This document shows positions 10,945-20,499 of a DNA stretch of 64,000 bases, piece after piece. The translations under genes were made by a program, and so were the position numbers. The stretch comes from Ligula intestinalis (lineage: Eukaryota > Platyhelminthes > Cestoda > Diphyllobothriidea > Diphyllobothriidae): contig JAYGXS010000003.1 of assembly GCA_036362985.1 (NCBI GenBank), positions 42,699,320 through 42,763,319 of the forward strand, given 5' to 3'. Within the stretch, counting starts at the first letter, position 1. Each line of letters starts with the position of its first letter. The notes beneath the pieces were generated by a model, which worked only from the letters and a program-made list of their open reading frames with translations, ran no database searches and was not told the DNA's origin.

Positions 10945-11825
10945 TAATATGTTAATTGTCCTGAGCTTTCGAACTCTTACATGAGTCCATTGTCAGAGAT
11001 AAGAAAGAACAAGACGAAGTGAGAATTGATTGAAGACTGGTCCACTGACGGGAATTGAATTAACCGCTTCATCGAATTGGCGCCGGTGTACAGATAATCT
11101 CGCAATCACTTACAGTCACGGCCAGATGGCCATCACAGGTAATTGGGCCACATCGTCGATAATTGCACCACTTTCGGTGCTGACACCCTGATGAACTTGC
11201 GCAAGAAACGGCCCTGGCCCGCTTCTATGGTCCACCCTGATGAACGTTGACATCACTGACGGTTAATCAACATATAACTCTATAATTGTCTCTCCCCCCT
11301 CTCCCCGCCCCTTTCCATCACTGTTTCTTACCCCTTACGAACTAACGACCCCTAACAGTTGATAGGTGTACGCGCACAATAAGTAGAATCCTCTTTGTTG
11401 CTGTTTCTTGTCGTGTATGCCCGCACGTGTGGTCGAGACATCATGCCGCAGTTCGCGGAAGGCGGTTAAGGTCGCGGAAGCGCGCCACCCCTTTCCTTGT
11501 TCTGACTGACCAGCCTTCGACCCTGGCCAACGGCTCACCCCTGTCCTTATTCCGGTTGGCCAGCATTCGGCCTATTACATTTACCCCAAACCATATACAC
11601 GGCGGTGTCAGCATAACTCGCCACTTGAACTGTGCCTTCGTCCCCAGTCCACGTCCTGCCTCAGAGAGTCCTCTGTTTTGCCTACATGACATTCTGTCTA
11701 CAAGCAGCCTTCTGTTTTACGTACATTACATTCGTCCTTCCTACAAACTGCTTTCCGTTCTCAATACATGACATTTATTATCTCTGACGATGGACTTCTG
11801 TAAGAGTTTGAAAGGTCAGGATAAT
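10945..11825. mobile_element. Penelope-type remnant with inverted hammerhead-like ends
   Basis: About 50 bases at 10945-11000 are similar to the reverse complement of 11770-11825. Each contains a core like that of the hammerhead motifs reported in PLE terminal repeats. On the plus strand at 11784-11817 this is ctgacga, then a stem-loop, gaaa, and ggtc. On the minus strand at 10967-10996 it is ctgacaa, the stem ggactc/gagttc, and gaaa. The interior has no RT or GIY-YIG motif; the frames at 11335-11771 are unrecognised. A non-autonomous or internally deleted PLE is my inference. Confidence 0.45.
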
Positions 11826-12872
11826 AATCAAATCGATCCGGTGCTTAACAGTTCTTCCTTGTCCATGCAACTACCTGGAACGCGAAAGTTTTGTTCATTC
11901 GTGTGCATTTTTTCCAGCGTTTACATGCAAATATAATTTTCAAAGGCTATGCCTATCTTCCTAATATTTATATAAAAAGGACACATTAAATATTTTAATG
12001 AGTAAAAAATCGCGCATGAAATAACCAACTCACAGCGGTCACGCCAAAGTTAAGGGCTTTTAGGCCAGAAATGGATCGGACAAATAAGGTGAGAATAGAT
12101 AGGTCAACGGACCCGATTTTTCGGGCTGAGGGAACGGAGAGAATTTCCCCGGAGATCGTTTTCCTTTACCTTCATATACTCACAATGAAGTTTACCTTTA
12201 CAGTTCACTGTCTGATGTTAAAAAAGACCTAGTCTATTTGCTATTGTTGATGTAGCTAATGACGTTCTGTTACAGACTGCAAGCGAAACCGCATAGTGAT
12301 CTAGAACCACACTGCACCAACCACATAGTTCTCATTATAGAAAATCTTACGCCATTTTAAACTATCAGACAGGCTTTTAAAGGGCCATCAACTGATGAGA
12401 CAATTCGAACCTCGAAGTCAGCCCAATGTGTGTTTGTGTGGAGTGGCCGACTGGCAGACTGAGAGTAGGGTTGTAACGGCACATTTTTAATGCAGCCTGT
12501 ATGACACCCCGTTCCGTAGGATCCTAGCTAGGTGTGGTGGCACACCTAAAGGCGGCACCGGCCGCACCAAGCACTTACGCCTTTGGTCTTCTTGAATTGC
12601 GCATAGCACTGAATTCGGGTGTGGGAGCAAAAAAGAGTGCGGTAGATGGTGCGTAGGTCCACTATCACCACGGAGAAAGTCACAGTTCCTTCGCCCGCAC
12701 CATGCCGAAACATATAGTGGATATCTTCGTTGATGACGGCCGAACTATCATTAATAGCGCATAGAACAACCATAAAACGCGTGCGGATAAATAAATAAAC
12801 CTTATATTTTAAACGTTTGGAGGACACTTTTCTTTTAGGGAGACGTCCAAGACAACGTAGTTATCGAACACC
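11826..12872. other. Intergenic, no gene recognised
   Basis: AT-rich sequence. The minus-strand frame 12546-12827 has no supporting splice signals or known motif. This stretch would lie downstream of the host gene ending at 12873. Confidence 0.35.
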
Positions 12873-13940
12873 CTAACTAGGAAAAATGTGGTCATCCTGA
12901 GGACATATATCGGAAAAAATTCGGGAAAAAAGGACAAAACTATTAGGCTTTACAGAGTCCATCTGATATCCATGAAGTAAAGATAGTTCACTGATTATTG
13001 TAAGGACATCCAGACAGGACTTAGAAAGGTCTGCATGGAATCGGTCCCATAAGGCAGGGTCGCCATAGACTGGGACGCCCACTGGCAAGATGTAGAGACG
13101 AATGGTGGAATCTAACCAATGAAGCGTTCTAGCCAAAAGGCCGTGTGAGATACGAGTTTCCCGTTGCCTGGAAAAGAGACTAACCAGTGTTTGGCAAACC
13201 GCCATGGACGCAGGCCCACGGACAGTGAGAAGGCATTGCTCCAGAAGAAAAGACAATGACTGCTCATCAAAAGCCAAAGGAATGCTGGACCGGAACGTTC
13301 TGGTTAGAAGGGTTAACAGATCAGAGCAGTATTGTGACCAACATACTCTCCTTCGCAAAGTCGCCAGAAGTGGAAAGATTAAGTCGACAAAAAGACGGTG
13401 CTGTTCATTGGCAGACAACGTGACCTTCTGTGAAACTGATGAGGGGAAGGAAGAGCAAAGAATGGTAAATATCTCGGTAAGGCATGCGGTGATGTGGGCT
13501 TGAGCACTTGATGAAAGCTCGAGGTTTGAGAAACCCCTCGCTAGAGGTCCCAGGTGAGTAAGAACATCGAGAGTGACGATACATCCGCGGTCGTGCGACG
13601 TAATGTGGTGAAGGGCGCCAAGGAATTTATGAGACACAGGGAGTAGTGTAGAGTCCTGTAGGGTTTGCAAACAGTGATAAAAGAACCGAGCTCCAATCTT
13701 TGTAGGTACGTATGCAGCAAAAGAGGTCAAAAAGTCTATAAATTGTTTCATAATGGAACGCAGTCGAGCGCAGGTTTCTTCAGGAAGAGCGACGTCTATG
13801 GGTGATTGAGAAAGAAGTTTGAATAAGGGGTACAGTGCATCAAAATGTAAGTCCTCGATATCTTCTGCAGAAGTGCTCTTTTTCGAACTCTGTAATGAGT
13901 GAGTGAGCCTTGAGAGGGGTCTGAACTGCACTTCAAAAGC
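12873..13940 (-). CDS. Large, possibly last exon of a helical-repeat protein (unidentified)
   Basis: A minus-strand frame runs 356 codons from a good acceptor (ttatttccctcacttag, exon starting at 13940) to a TAG stop at 12873-12875. The protein is rich in Leu, Ser and Thr and is built of amphipathic helices such as LYPLFKLLSQSPIDVALPEE and FFYHCLQTLQDSTLLPVSHK, as in HEAT/ARM-type scaffolds. It has no cysteine cluster, signal peptide or membrane segment. The exon starts in phase 0, fitting the phase-0 donor of the exon at 15862-16081. No AATAAA was found just after the stop. I do not recognise the family. Codon use and lack of stops make this the best-supported host exon in the window. Confidence 0.75.
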   Translation of the reverse strand, partial: AFEVQFRPLSRLTHSLQSSKKSTSAEDIEDLHFDALYPLFKLLSQSPIDVALPEETCARLRSIMKQFIDFLTSFAAYVPTKIGARFFYHCLQTLQDSTLLPVSHKFLGALHHITSHDRGCIVTLDVLTHLGPLARGFSNLELSSSAQAHITACLTEIFTILCSSFPSSVSQKVTLSANEQHRLFVDLIFPLLATLRRRVCWSQYCSDLLTLLTRTFRSSIPLAFDEQSLSFLLEQCLLTVRGPASMAVCQTLVSLFSRQRETRISHGLLARTLHWLDSTIRLYILPVGVPVYGDPALWDRFHADLSKSCLDVLTIISELSLLHGYQMDSVKPNSFVLFSRIFSDICPQDDHIFPS

Positions 13941-14256
13941 CTAAGTGAGGGAAATAACTTCAGTGATTAACACAACGCATAGTGCAATATTTAATCACAT
14001 TACAAGAGTTAATAAATTCCTAACAGTATATTAATTAAGCAAATTTCATTTAAGATTAGGACTACTAGGACTCAAGGAAGAAATGTTGTGTCAAAATAAA
14101 CATTTTTAGCCATTGGTCGTATTAAAAAAATAGCCGCAAGAAAAATAGCCGGACGAAAAAATTGAAATTTAAAAGGTGCGGAATAATTAAGCTGACCCTA
14201 CCTCAATGAAGAGGATGTGAGAATAATGTACTAAGAAAACTCTTACTAAGAAGCAC

Positions 14257-14388
14257 ATTAATGTGCGGTTTCTTTTTAACAACCAACTATGCAGACAAAT
14301 AGATGGTGCTGCTTTGGGCCCGCTTTCTGGACATTTCTTAACCGATATCTTCACAAGCAAAGTGGAGAAATTTCAACTAAGCGAACAG
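14257..14388 (+). pseudogene. Reverse transcriptase fragment (Penelope-type palm motif)
   Basis: The plus-strand frame reads FLFNNQLCRQIDGAALGPLS followed by GHFLTDIFTSKVEKFQL. It corresponds to the second palm region of PLE-type RTs (F.FN...Y.QIDG.AMGSPLGP.LADIF...LE). The catalytic YxDD part is absent. At 14389 the frame runs straight into the first 336-bp repeat unit. It is a dead fragment whose original element cannot be determined. Confidence 0.6.
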
Positions 14389-14451
14389 ATTAAAAAGCAC
14401 AACTTTCAAAACTGGTATGTCAACCAGAAAGCAGATAGGGAAAGCTGGGAT

Positions 14452-14526
14452 GACCCACTGATGAGCCGGACCCCTGGCAGCTGTGTCAAGCAGCGGCAGA
14501 ATACCGGCGAAACACGTGTCTGGGCC
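14452..14526 (+). ncRNA. Type I hammerhead ribozyme motif, intact core (unit 1)
   Basis: In order: stem I strand gaccca, core ctgatga (14458-14464), stem II gccgg/ccggc with a loop of about 34 bases, core gaaa (14509-14512), a very short stem III within cacgtgt, cleavage triplet gtc (14518-14520), and the other stem I strand tgggcc. All invariant hammerhead positions are kept. Such a short stem III usually works only as a dimer, which a tandem transcript would allow. Self-cleavage after gtc would release 336-nt monomers. Activity is inferred, not shown. Confidence 0.75.
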
Positions 14527-14787
14527 TCTTAACAAGTACCTAGGCTGTTAGTATGGTAAGTTACAACGTCAATTTATACTACTGAGGACTGTCTGAAGGC
14601 AGCATGTGTAGATTTCACAGGGGTTGACGGGTTCCGACGCAAATATACACTTATAATTTCATCTATGCCTATAGACCTTCAATATACTGATACATTCAGC
14701 GATCAGTAATTAATTTCTCCGGAAATTAAAAAGCTGAAATTTCAAAACCGGTATATCAACCAGAAAGCAGATAGGGAAAGCTGGGAA

Positions 14788-14862
14788 GACCCACTGATAA
14801 GCCGGACCCCTGGCAGCTGTGTCAAGCAGCGGCAGAATACCGGCGAAACACGTGTCTGGGCC
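14788..14862 (+). ncRNA. Hammerhead motif, core mutated (unit 2)
   Basis: It has the same layout as unit 1 but ctgataa (14794-14800) in place of ctgatga. The changed G is an invariant core base, so activity should be lost. Stem II, gaaa, gtc and stem I are unchanged. Confidence 0.7.
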
Positions 14863-15084
14863 TTTTAGCAAGTACCTAGGCTGTTAGTATGGTAAGTTAC
14901 AACGTCAATTTATCCTACTGAGGACTGTCTGAAGGCAAAATATGTATATTTCACAGGGGTTGACGGGTTCCAACGCAAATATACACTTAAAATTTCATCT
15001 ACGCCTATAGACCTTCAATATACTGATACATTCCGCGATCAGAAATTAATTTCTCCGGAGATTAAAAAGCTGAAATTTCAAAAC

Positions 15085-15094
15085 NNNNNNNNNN
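15085..15094. other. Assembly gap (10 N)
   Basis: The gap falls inside the third tandem unit. Unit 2 to unit 3 hammerhead spacing is 313 with 10 N, so about 23 more bases than the N count are missing if the unit is 336. More whole units could also have been collapsed here. Confidence 0.95.
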
Positions 15095-15100
15095 TGGGTC

Positions 15101-15175
15101 GACCCACTGATGAGCCGGACCCCTCGCAGCTGTGTCAAGCAGCGGCAGAATACCGGCAAAACACGTGTCTGGGCC
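15101..15175 (+). ncRNA. Hammerhead motif, core mutated (unit 3)
   Basis: ctgatga is intact (15107-15113), but the second core reads caaaac in place of gaaac near 15157-15162, replacing an invariant G. The motif lies just after the N gap. Confidence 0.7.
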
Positions 15176-15861
15176 TTTTAGCAAGTACCTAGACTGTTAG
15201 TGTGGTAAGTTACAACGTCAGTTTATACTACTGAGGACTGTCTGAAGGCAGCATGTGTATATTTCACAGGGGTAGACGGGTGACAGAGACAGTGGGAACC
15301 GCGATCCTTTAATAGTTCGGTGTACAGGGACGTAAGTTGCGCTGGGCATGATTACTTCAACGTCATAGGTCACCAATTCCTCAATAAAACAAGTACAATG
15401 CACCCTGGTTTATTGGAATAGTCGCTTATTCTGTTCAACCGTTGAAAAACAGATATCGATTGTATATTTAAGCACATATTCAGTCTGTTTACTAGGGTCG
15501 ATGATTGTCCATATTTCGAATTCAAAAACAAAACTGAGAAAATAGTTTGCAGCTGATTGCAGATGCAATGAGAAGCACAGGTGCCCAACAGACATCTCGG
15601 CTCGCCTTCGCATGCATCCCACATGCCTGACCGCCTTTTTGATGGGACGCGATACAATTACCCTTTTGGCAAATTAACACGCAGACGCCCATGCTTAATT
15701 CTCCCTCAAAGCATACGCCCCCTTTGCATCATAAACCCTTCTCCCTTTTTTAAATTCTGTCCAACTGAACATAGCCTGATTGAAAGTAACTACCACGAGG
15801 TGGTGTAACCTCCCCCTAGACAGAAGGCAGCTTTTGGTGTAAGAGATGGCAGTGAACTCAC

Positions 15862-16081
15862 CTCAAGTAGGTGCTCCAAAAGCATAAGCCGCTGAGGCCA
15901 GAAGAAGAGACTAGGTTTTTGTGAGGGAAAAAAGTTTTGCAAGCTATCCGTTGCCTGCAGTAGGTATGTCAGCGCCCATGCCGAAGAGGGAATCAGAGTG
16001 TCCAGGCCGGGAGAGGAGATGACCACGAGGAGGGGTAGAACTAGGTACCTCGTCAGCGCCTCAAACGACCGGTAAACTGAG
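15862..16081 (-). CDS. Internal exon of the helical-repeat host protein
   Basis: The minus-strand frame is open from acceptor ccacttacacatag (exon base 16081) to a consensus donor, cttgag then gtgagt (exon end 15862). The 220 bases start with one base completing a codon and end in phase 0, matching the exon at 12873-13940. The protein includes VLPLLVVISSPGLDTLIPS and FFWPQRLMLLEHLLE, again helical and leucine-rich. The upstream exon at 18335-18544 ends in a different phase from what this one needs, so at least one exon between them is unseen. Confidence 0.65.
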
Positions 16082-18334
16082 CTATGTGTAAGTGGAGGGC
16101 ATTTGTGGGGGGAGTGTTATGGGAGAAAAATGAGGTTTTCGAAGGGAAATAAACACGTACACACACAGGAATTAGAGAGGGGGAGGATAGGCAGTAGAAG
16201 GTTAAGTAAACTCATGTAGATTGCTCGGCACAATGTTACTCCCGAAACAAGGCTTACAAAATGAACCCGCAGTTCAAACAGTGCATTACCTCTAGAAATG
16301 GCACGAAAATTTCAAATCGTTCCTACTATGCCACGTGGAAAATGGGATGGACCAGCACAGGAGGCAGATTAGGGCATGATAGGCTTTACTGAAGATGTGA
16401 ACCCATACTAAATGTCATACATGTGGGTTGCGGTAGCACGGTTAAGTGCAGTGCAGATAGCTGGCAACCTGAAATCAATTTAAAGGCAGCTAAAAACCGA
16501 TAAATAGGAAAAAATATATTCCCATAAAGTTCAACACAGAAGATAAATAAGCCAAGCTAAAAAGCCACATGCAAAACCAAATGAAAATTTCGGACATAAA
16601 AATCGAAGAACATTCACAAAACGGTAAACACAGATTATTAGTAAGCATGAGAGCCATTATACGTGTTTTTGCGAGCTGTCCGTGGGCACCTTCCTATATC
16701 TGACAGAACTGACATCTGTGACGTGGTATTCGGCAGAGGACCCATAGTGCATGTTTTCCTGAGCTAAGCTTAGTACTTTACACTAATCTGAAAACTTTGA
16801 AACTGTAACTCTAACATTACGCCATAAACTTAACCTTTAAACTCCACTATTAACCATAAAATAATAATCCTAACCTTAATCTCAAATGTAAAACCCTAAC
16901 CCCTTACCGTACTCTTAAAAACCTATAACTAAGATTCAATAATCCTAACTTTAAACATGACTGCTAATATCATCGTTGCAATTTTGCTAACCTTAATGAA
17001 AAATGCCTACTTGCACAAAGTAAGTCGACAAGTTTTACAATAAAGAAAAGTCAGTGCTACATACGATACCATTGTTAAAGAATACTTGTCCAGCACCGTT
17101 CATCGACAAGTCTTCTTCTTTATTCATGCAAATACCTGGAACGCGAACGTTTTCATTCATTCGTATACAATGTCATCGCCTGAATATGTTCAGGGTTGGT
17201 AGAATTAAATAGATGCCTGTAGGTGGCTGTGGACACAGCTCGCCATGTCACAATGGCATCTCGGAGGTCAACGCGCAGGACACACGCTGGCCACTGTTCA
17301 GATGTTTACACAGGGCACAGATGTGTGCACGACCCTTTCGATGTCAGTTTTATGCTATTAGGAGGAGGTGAGCAAGGGAAGAGATGGCTATGAGAAGTTG
17401 GCTGTCACATCAAAGCAGTGGTTATTCCCCTCCGGCCACAGCTACCGCTCAAGTCATATCCGGGGTTTTTAATAAACCTAAGCTGAACGCAGCCGTCACA
17501 CAACGGCAGCAGCAGCTTCGCCCGACCGAGGATGTCGGGTGAGGGTAGCTGATATACCTCTCGAATACTGAAGAACTTCGTTTAATGGAGCGACAAAGAA
17601 TAGATGGAACATTAAATCTTGGACTGCACCAAAGCCCATTCTTAGTTGGCTTGACTTGATTCAACAATAAGGGGTGAAGTCAACGATGCACAGCTCGCCT
17701 CACCAACGCAAAATTACCCCAGATTCCCTGGTGGTGAGAGAGAGGAGATAGCAGTTGCCGTCAGGCCCGATAGACGAACTATGAAGCGCCGATACAAGCA
17801 AAAATTCGAGTTTCAGGAAGTAATTGAGAACAAATAGACATGATCAATTGGACAATATTATTTTTCGGATTCACTACCGAAATCAAAATCATAAGCAGAG
17901 ACCCGTATCTGCTACTGCCTCCGATGATGGGTTCGGGCATGAATCTGAAACGTCAGGCGACTAATGTTCTCATCTCAGTGATCGCGTCTACTTCTTCTGA
18001 ACTACAAACTACTGACTCAATGCTTGACGCTGTCTGCGCTCGGTTCACCTCTAGTTTCAGCTCGTTTATTTATTTCATGATTGCCTTCTAGCCGGTTGCA
18101 CCCACGATCGCCAGTGCGGCTCTCCGCAGACCAAAGGGTCCTCCCGATGCTGACGCGAGGTACTAAAATGGAAAACGCTGGACTCACTGCACAAGATGGT
18201 CCGGAAAAACAGGCTGGAATGTTAATTCATGTGGTGTGCTAGTCAAATTCCGAGGCTTGAGTAAAACTTGAGAAGTGCATATCAATTGCAAAGTAAAATA
18301 ATCATAAAAAGAGATTATGACTTCGAGATTTTAC
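16082..18334. other. Intronic and repeat sequence, no exon found
   Basis: 16790-16960 is a degenerate C/T-A rich stretch with words like ccctaaccc. A Penelope-type hammerhead-like motif lies at 17931-17954. The frames at 17449-17667 and 17840-18091 show no coding signature. An exon joining 18335-18544 to 15862-16081 is predicted by phase but not identified. Confidence 0.4.
17931..17954 (+). ncRNA. Hammerhead-like motif of Penelope type, core altered
   Basis: ccgatga, then stem gggttc/gaatct, then gaaac and gtc. It has the layout of hammerhead motifs known from PLE terminal repeats. The first core has c in place of t (ccgatga versus ctgatga), so it is probably inactive. No PLE coding sequence is adjacent. 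Confidence 0.45.
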
Positions 18335-18544
18335 TGATGGAGTCAACAAAAGGAAAATACCTCGGAATCACCGAGACGTTTGGGATTTTTTGCAATGTCT
18401 TGCAGAGGGCTGCGCAGATGTTTCTAGCAAGGTCCGCTGTGGCCGCCTGGGCCGAGGGATCCAGATCACTGCCAAGTATGGAGCAAGCCAAGGCCTTGAA
18501 GAAAGTTATATCCATTTGGCAGAACAATTGCAGAGAACAGCTAC
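18335..18544 (-). CDS. Internal exon of the helical-repeat host protein
   Basis: The acceptor is strong (catccactttttcag, exon base 18544). The donor is gtaaaa after 18335. The 210-base frame encodes LQLFCQMDITFFKALACSIL and ATADLARNICAALCKTLQKI, amphipathic helices typical of HEAT/ARM repeats. It takes one base from the preceding exon, exactly what the exon at 19581-19814 leaves, so those two join in frame. The frame stays open a little past the donor, so the 3' boundary is less certain than the 5' one. Confidence 0.65.
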
Positions 18545-18643
18545 CTGAAAAAGTGGATGACAATACACATAACATTGGCTTTCCTAGCCAGAAAACGCAT
18601 CTACACAACGTTCATTTTCAGTTGACCGAATTTTGAAAAATAA

Positions 18644-18705
18644 GGGGCCTCGGTGGGAGTCGAACCCATTCAGCAGGGTAGAGCGCGGCTAACGCTCCAC
18701 CCTCC
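18644..18705 (-). repeat. tRNA-like segment (SINE-type)
   Basis: On the minus strand it reads ggagggtggagcgttagccg, ending in B box atgggttcgactcccacc. It resembles a tRNA-derived SINE head. The anticodon arm is not well formed, so I do not call a functional tRNA. Confidence 0.45.
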
Positions 18706-19580
18706 TAATAACATCTATTTTTCCAAATGATAGAGGCAACCTATAAAAAGTTATGTGGGATAAGAACTACACAAAAAGGATAGGCATATTACTTACATTG
18801 GTTCAACCAGTATTCTACAGGAACAAAAAGTTCACACATTCTTTGACGCGAACATGAATCGCGATGCAAGCCAGTCAAGAATCTCAACTTCCAAACAAGA
18901 CAGACCAAGCTCACTTTCAAAACATCACGAGGAGACATAAGTCAGAAGAGCGGATTGGGCGCATTCTTCATCTTGCACCACACGTATTCATTGTTATTGA
19001 ATTTAAACTAATGCCGCCACGGGATCTGGAGGTGACAACGAGGTGGACTGAAAACTTAGCTTGCTACACACCGTATTCGGACTCTTTTGCTGGGACTACG
19101 GACCGCGCACACTAAGCTGTTTACAGCAGACAGACACAAGCGCAAATGTATTATCTATGACATCATCGAAGCTGGCTGGATGAGTGCAGTCGTATGAGGA
19201 AAAAGTGAGTAAGTAAGCTAAATTGGTATCCAATCCTTTGGACACACGAACTAGATGGTTGTAAAAACGGTCACCTCAAAAAACTCCAAAACTTAGCGTA
19301 GTGGAAGTACGTTCACTGCTCAGGCTACGGGACATTCGCGTCAAGTTGCGCCTTGGGCCACAATCTAGAGCCTTTGCAGGCGGTTGTATAGCGACCAGCA
19401 CGGATGCAGGATAGAACATGCATGCCTGACGTTAGCTATGGCTGGCTGGAGACGGCTAATAAGCAATAAATAACAGCTTTGAACTACTTTACCTTAATGG
19501 GTACTACTTTTAGCATGCAGTACCACTCAAAGAAGTCAGTTCATACATAAAATCAAATAGAAGGTAAAAGCGAAACTCAC

Positions 19581-19814
19581 GAGTGAGGCAACGGTTCAAT
19601 TGGGTCAGCGCATCGAAAAGGCTCAAGTCTGAGAGCATCTCATTACTTCCACCGGAGGTACAGATAATTCGGCAGATCCTTGAGACACAGGCAGAAGATG
19701 AAAAATCGAGGATCTGACCTTCAGTAGCGGCCTCTGGAAAGGAATCAGGCAGGCTTTTCGCTCGTCTGATGTAAAGTAAGTCTCGCAGAAGTATTCTACG
19801 AGGCTGCATAATAG
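19581..19814 (-). CDS. Internal exon of the helical-repeat host protein
   Basis: The boundaries are a textbook acceptor (aatgttttcctttcag, exon base 19814) and donor (cactc then gtgagt, exon end 19581). Only one of three frames is open to the donor; it gives IMQPRRILLRDLLYIRRAKS and SDLSLFDALTQLNRCLT. The 234 bases begin and end in phase 1, in frame with the exon at 18335-18544. The next exon upstream (20061-20202) also ends in phase 1 if its inner donor is used. Confidence 0.7.
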
Positions 19815-20060
19815 CTGAAAGGAAAACATTACAATCATACATAGGCCCCTTGAATATGAACTTCAGGGGCAGGCGAAACACTCCGGTGACACCGATGGTA
19901 AGATTTAGAATATGCCGTACTGAAAGGAGGAAGCGGAAAACTATACTGACTAACTGAATTAACTGACGGTTCCATTACTGAGTAGTGATGAGGTGGAGTG
20001 AACACGAAAGTACAGTATAGAACTTAGGTGCAACAGACGATAGCCTGATGACTTGGGTAC

Positions 20061-20202
20061 CATAGAAGTGATCAGTTACTGGTCCCTCCGAAAGTGTTGG
20101 AATTGCAGCTGATGGACCATATCCCGGTATGTCGATTATCTTAGCTAGATTGGGCACGCACCCAGCATATAACACGCAGCAAAAAAACAACATCTGAGCA
20201 GT
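20061..20202 (-). CDS. Internal exon of the helical-repeat host protein
   Basis: The acceptor is gtgcttgtttgcag (exon base 20202). The frame gives TAQMLFFCCVLYAGCVPNLA and continues open to about 19979. Two donors are possible: ctatg then gtaccc at 20061, or ctca then gtaatg at 19979. Only the inner one leaves one base, as the exon at 19581-19814 requires, so I chose it. The protein is hydrophobic at its start, then loop-like. Confidence 0.5.
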
Positions 20203-20283
20203 CTGCAAACAAGCACGCTGACTTAGAGGCAACTAGGACGGCCGCAAAGGGGACAAAGGTCATGCGAGCCCGTTATCGGTCCA

Positions 20284-20469
20284 CTAAAGAGGTTTCAAAT
20301 CTAGCAAATGGGCACAAATATAGCCCGGAGTAAGCAACGAGGCCGAAGAATGATCTAAATCCTCGTTGAAAGTGTTGCCTGTTCTATGGAAAAGTAAGGC
20401 GTCATCAGTCAACTTGAGAAGGATGGCTAATATGGCCTCCGACAGGATTTGAGAACGGGAATCACGCAT
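20284..20469 (-). CDS. Candidate upstream exon of the host protein
   Basis: The minus-strand frame encodes SRSQILSEAILAILLKLTDD and reads like the neighbouring exons. It lies 80 bases upstream of the exon at 20061-20202. I cannot find a consensus donor; the frame meets a TAG at 20284-20286. The upstream splice site (gcgaag near 20478) is poor. It may be a true exon with unusual borders or chance similarity. Confidence 0.35.
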   Translation of the reverse strand: MRDSRSQILSEAILAILLKLTDDALLFHRTGNTFNEDLDHSSASLLTPGYICAHLLDLKPL

Positions 20470-20499
20470 AATACGGGTGGCTTCGCGTTAAATACCAGG

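Larger units (their letters stand above)
14389..15281 (+). repeat. 336-bp tandem repeat array, about 2.6 units, each with a hammerhead motif
   Basis: Units start with attaaaaag at 14389, 14725 and 15061, exactly 336 bases apart. The third is interrupted by the N gap and stops at about 15281 within gacgggt. Units differ by scattered substitutions. Each holds a hammerhead-ribozyme-like segment roughly 65 bases into the unit, followed by about 200 bases of unique sequence without an ORF. Tandem units of a few hundred bases with one type I hammerhead are known from metazoan retrozymes and from the schistosome Sm-alpha satellite. I infer a related family here. No clear A and B boxes were found. 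Confidence 0.85.
13941..15861 (-). other. Intron between host exons, hosting the hammerhead array
   Basis: This lies between a gtgagt donor (15861-15856) and the acceptor at 13941. Phases on both sides are 0. It contains an RT fragment (14257-14388) and the 336-bp tandem repeats, both in opposite orientation to the gene. Confidence 0.55.

Noticed and set aside
11186..11212. ctgatga followed closely by gaaac, a possible further hammerhead
   Set aside because: The ten bases between the two cores cannot form a normal stem II, and no stem I partner was found around a gtc triplet.
16790..16970. Words such as ccctaacccc suggesting an interstitial telomere repeat
   Set aside because: No two consecutive perfect TTAGGG-type units; it reads as degenerate low-complexity sequence.
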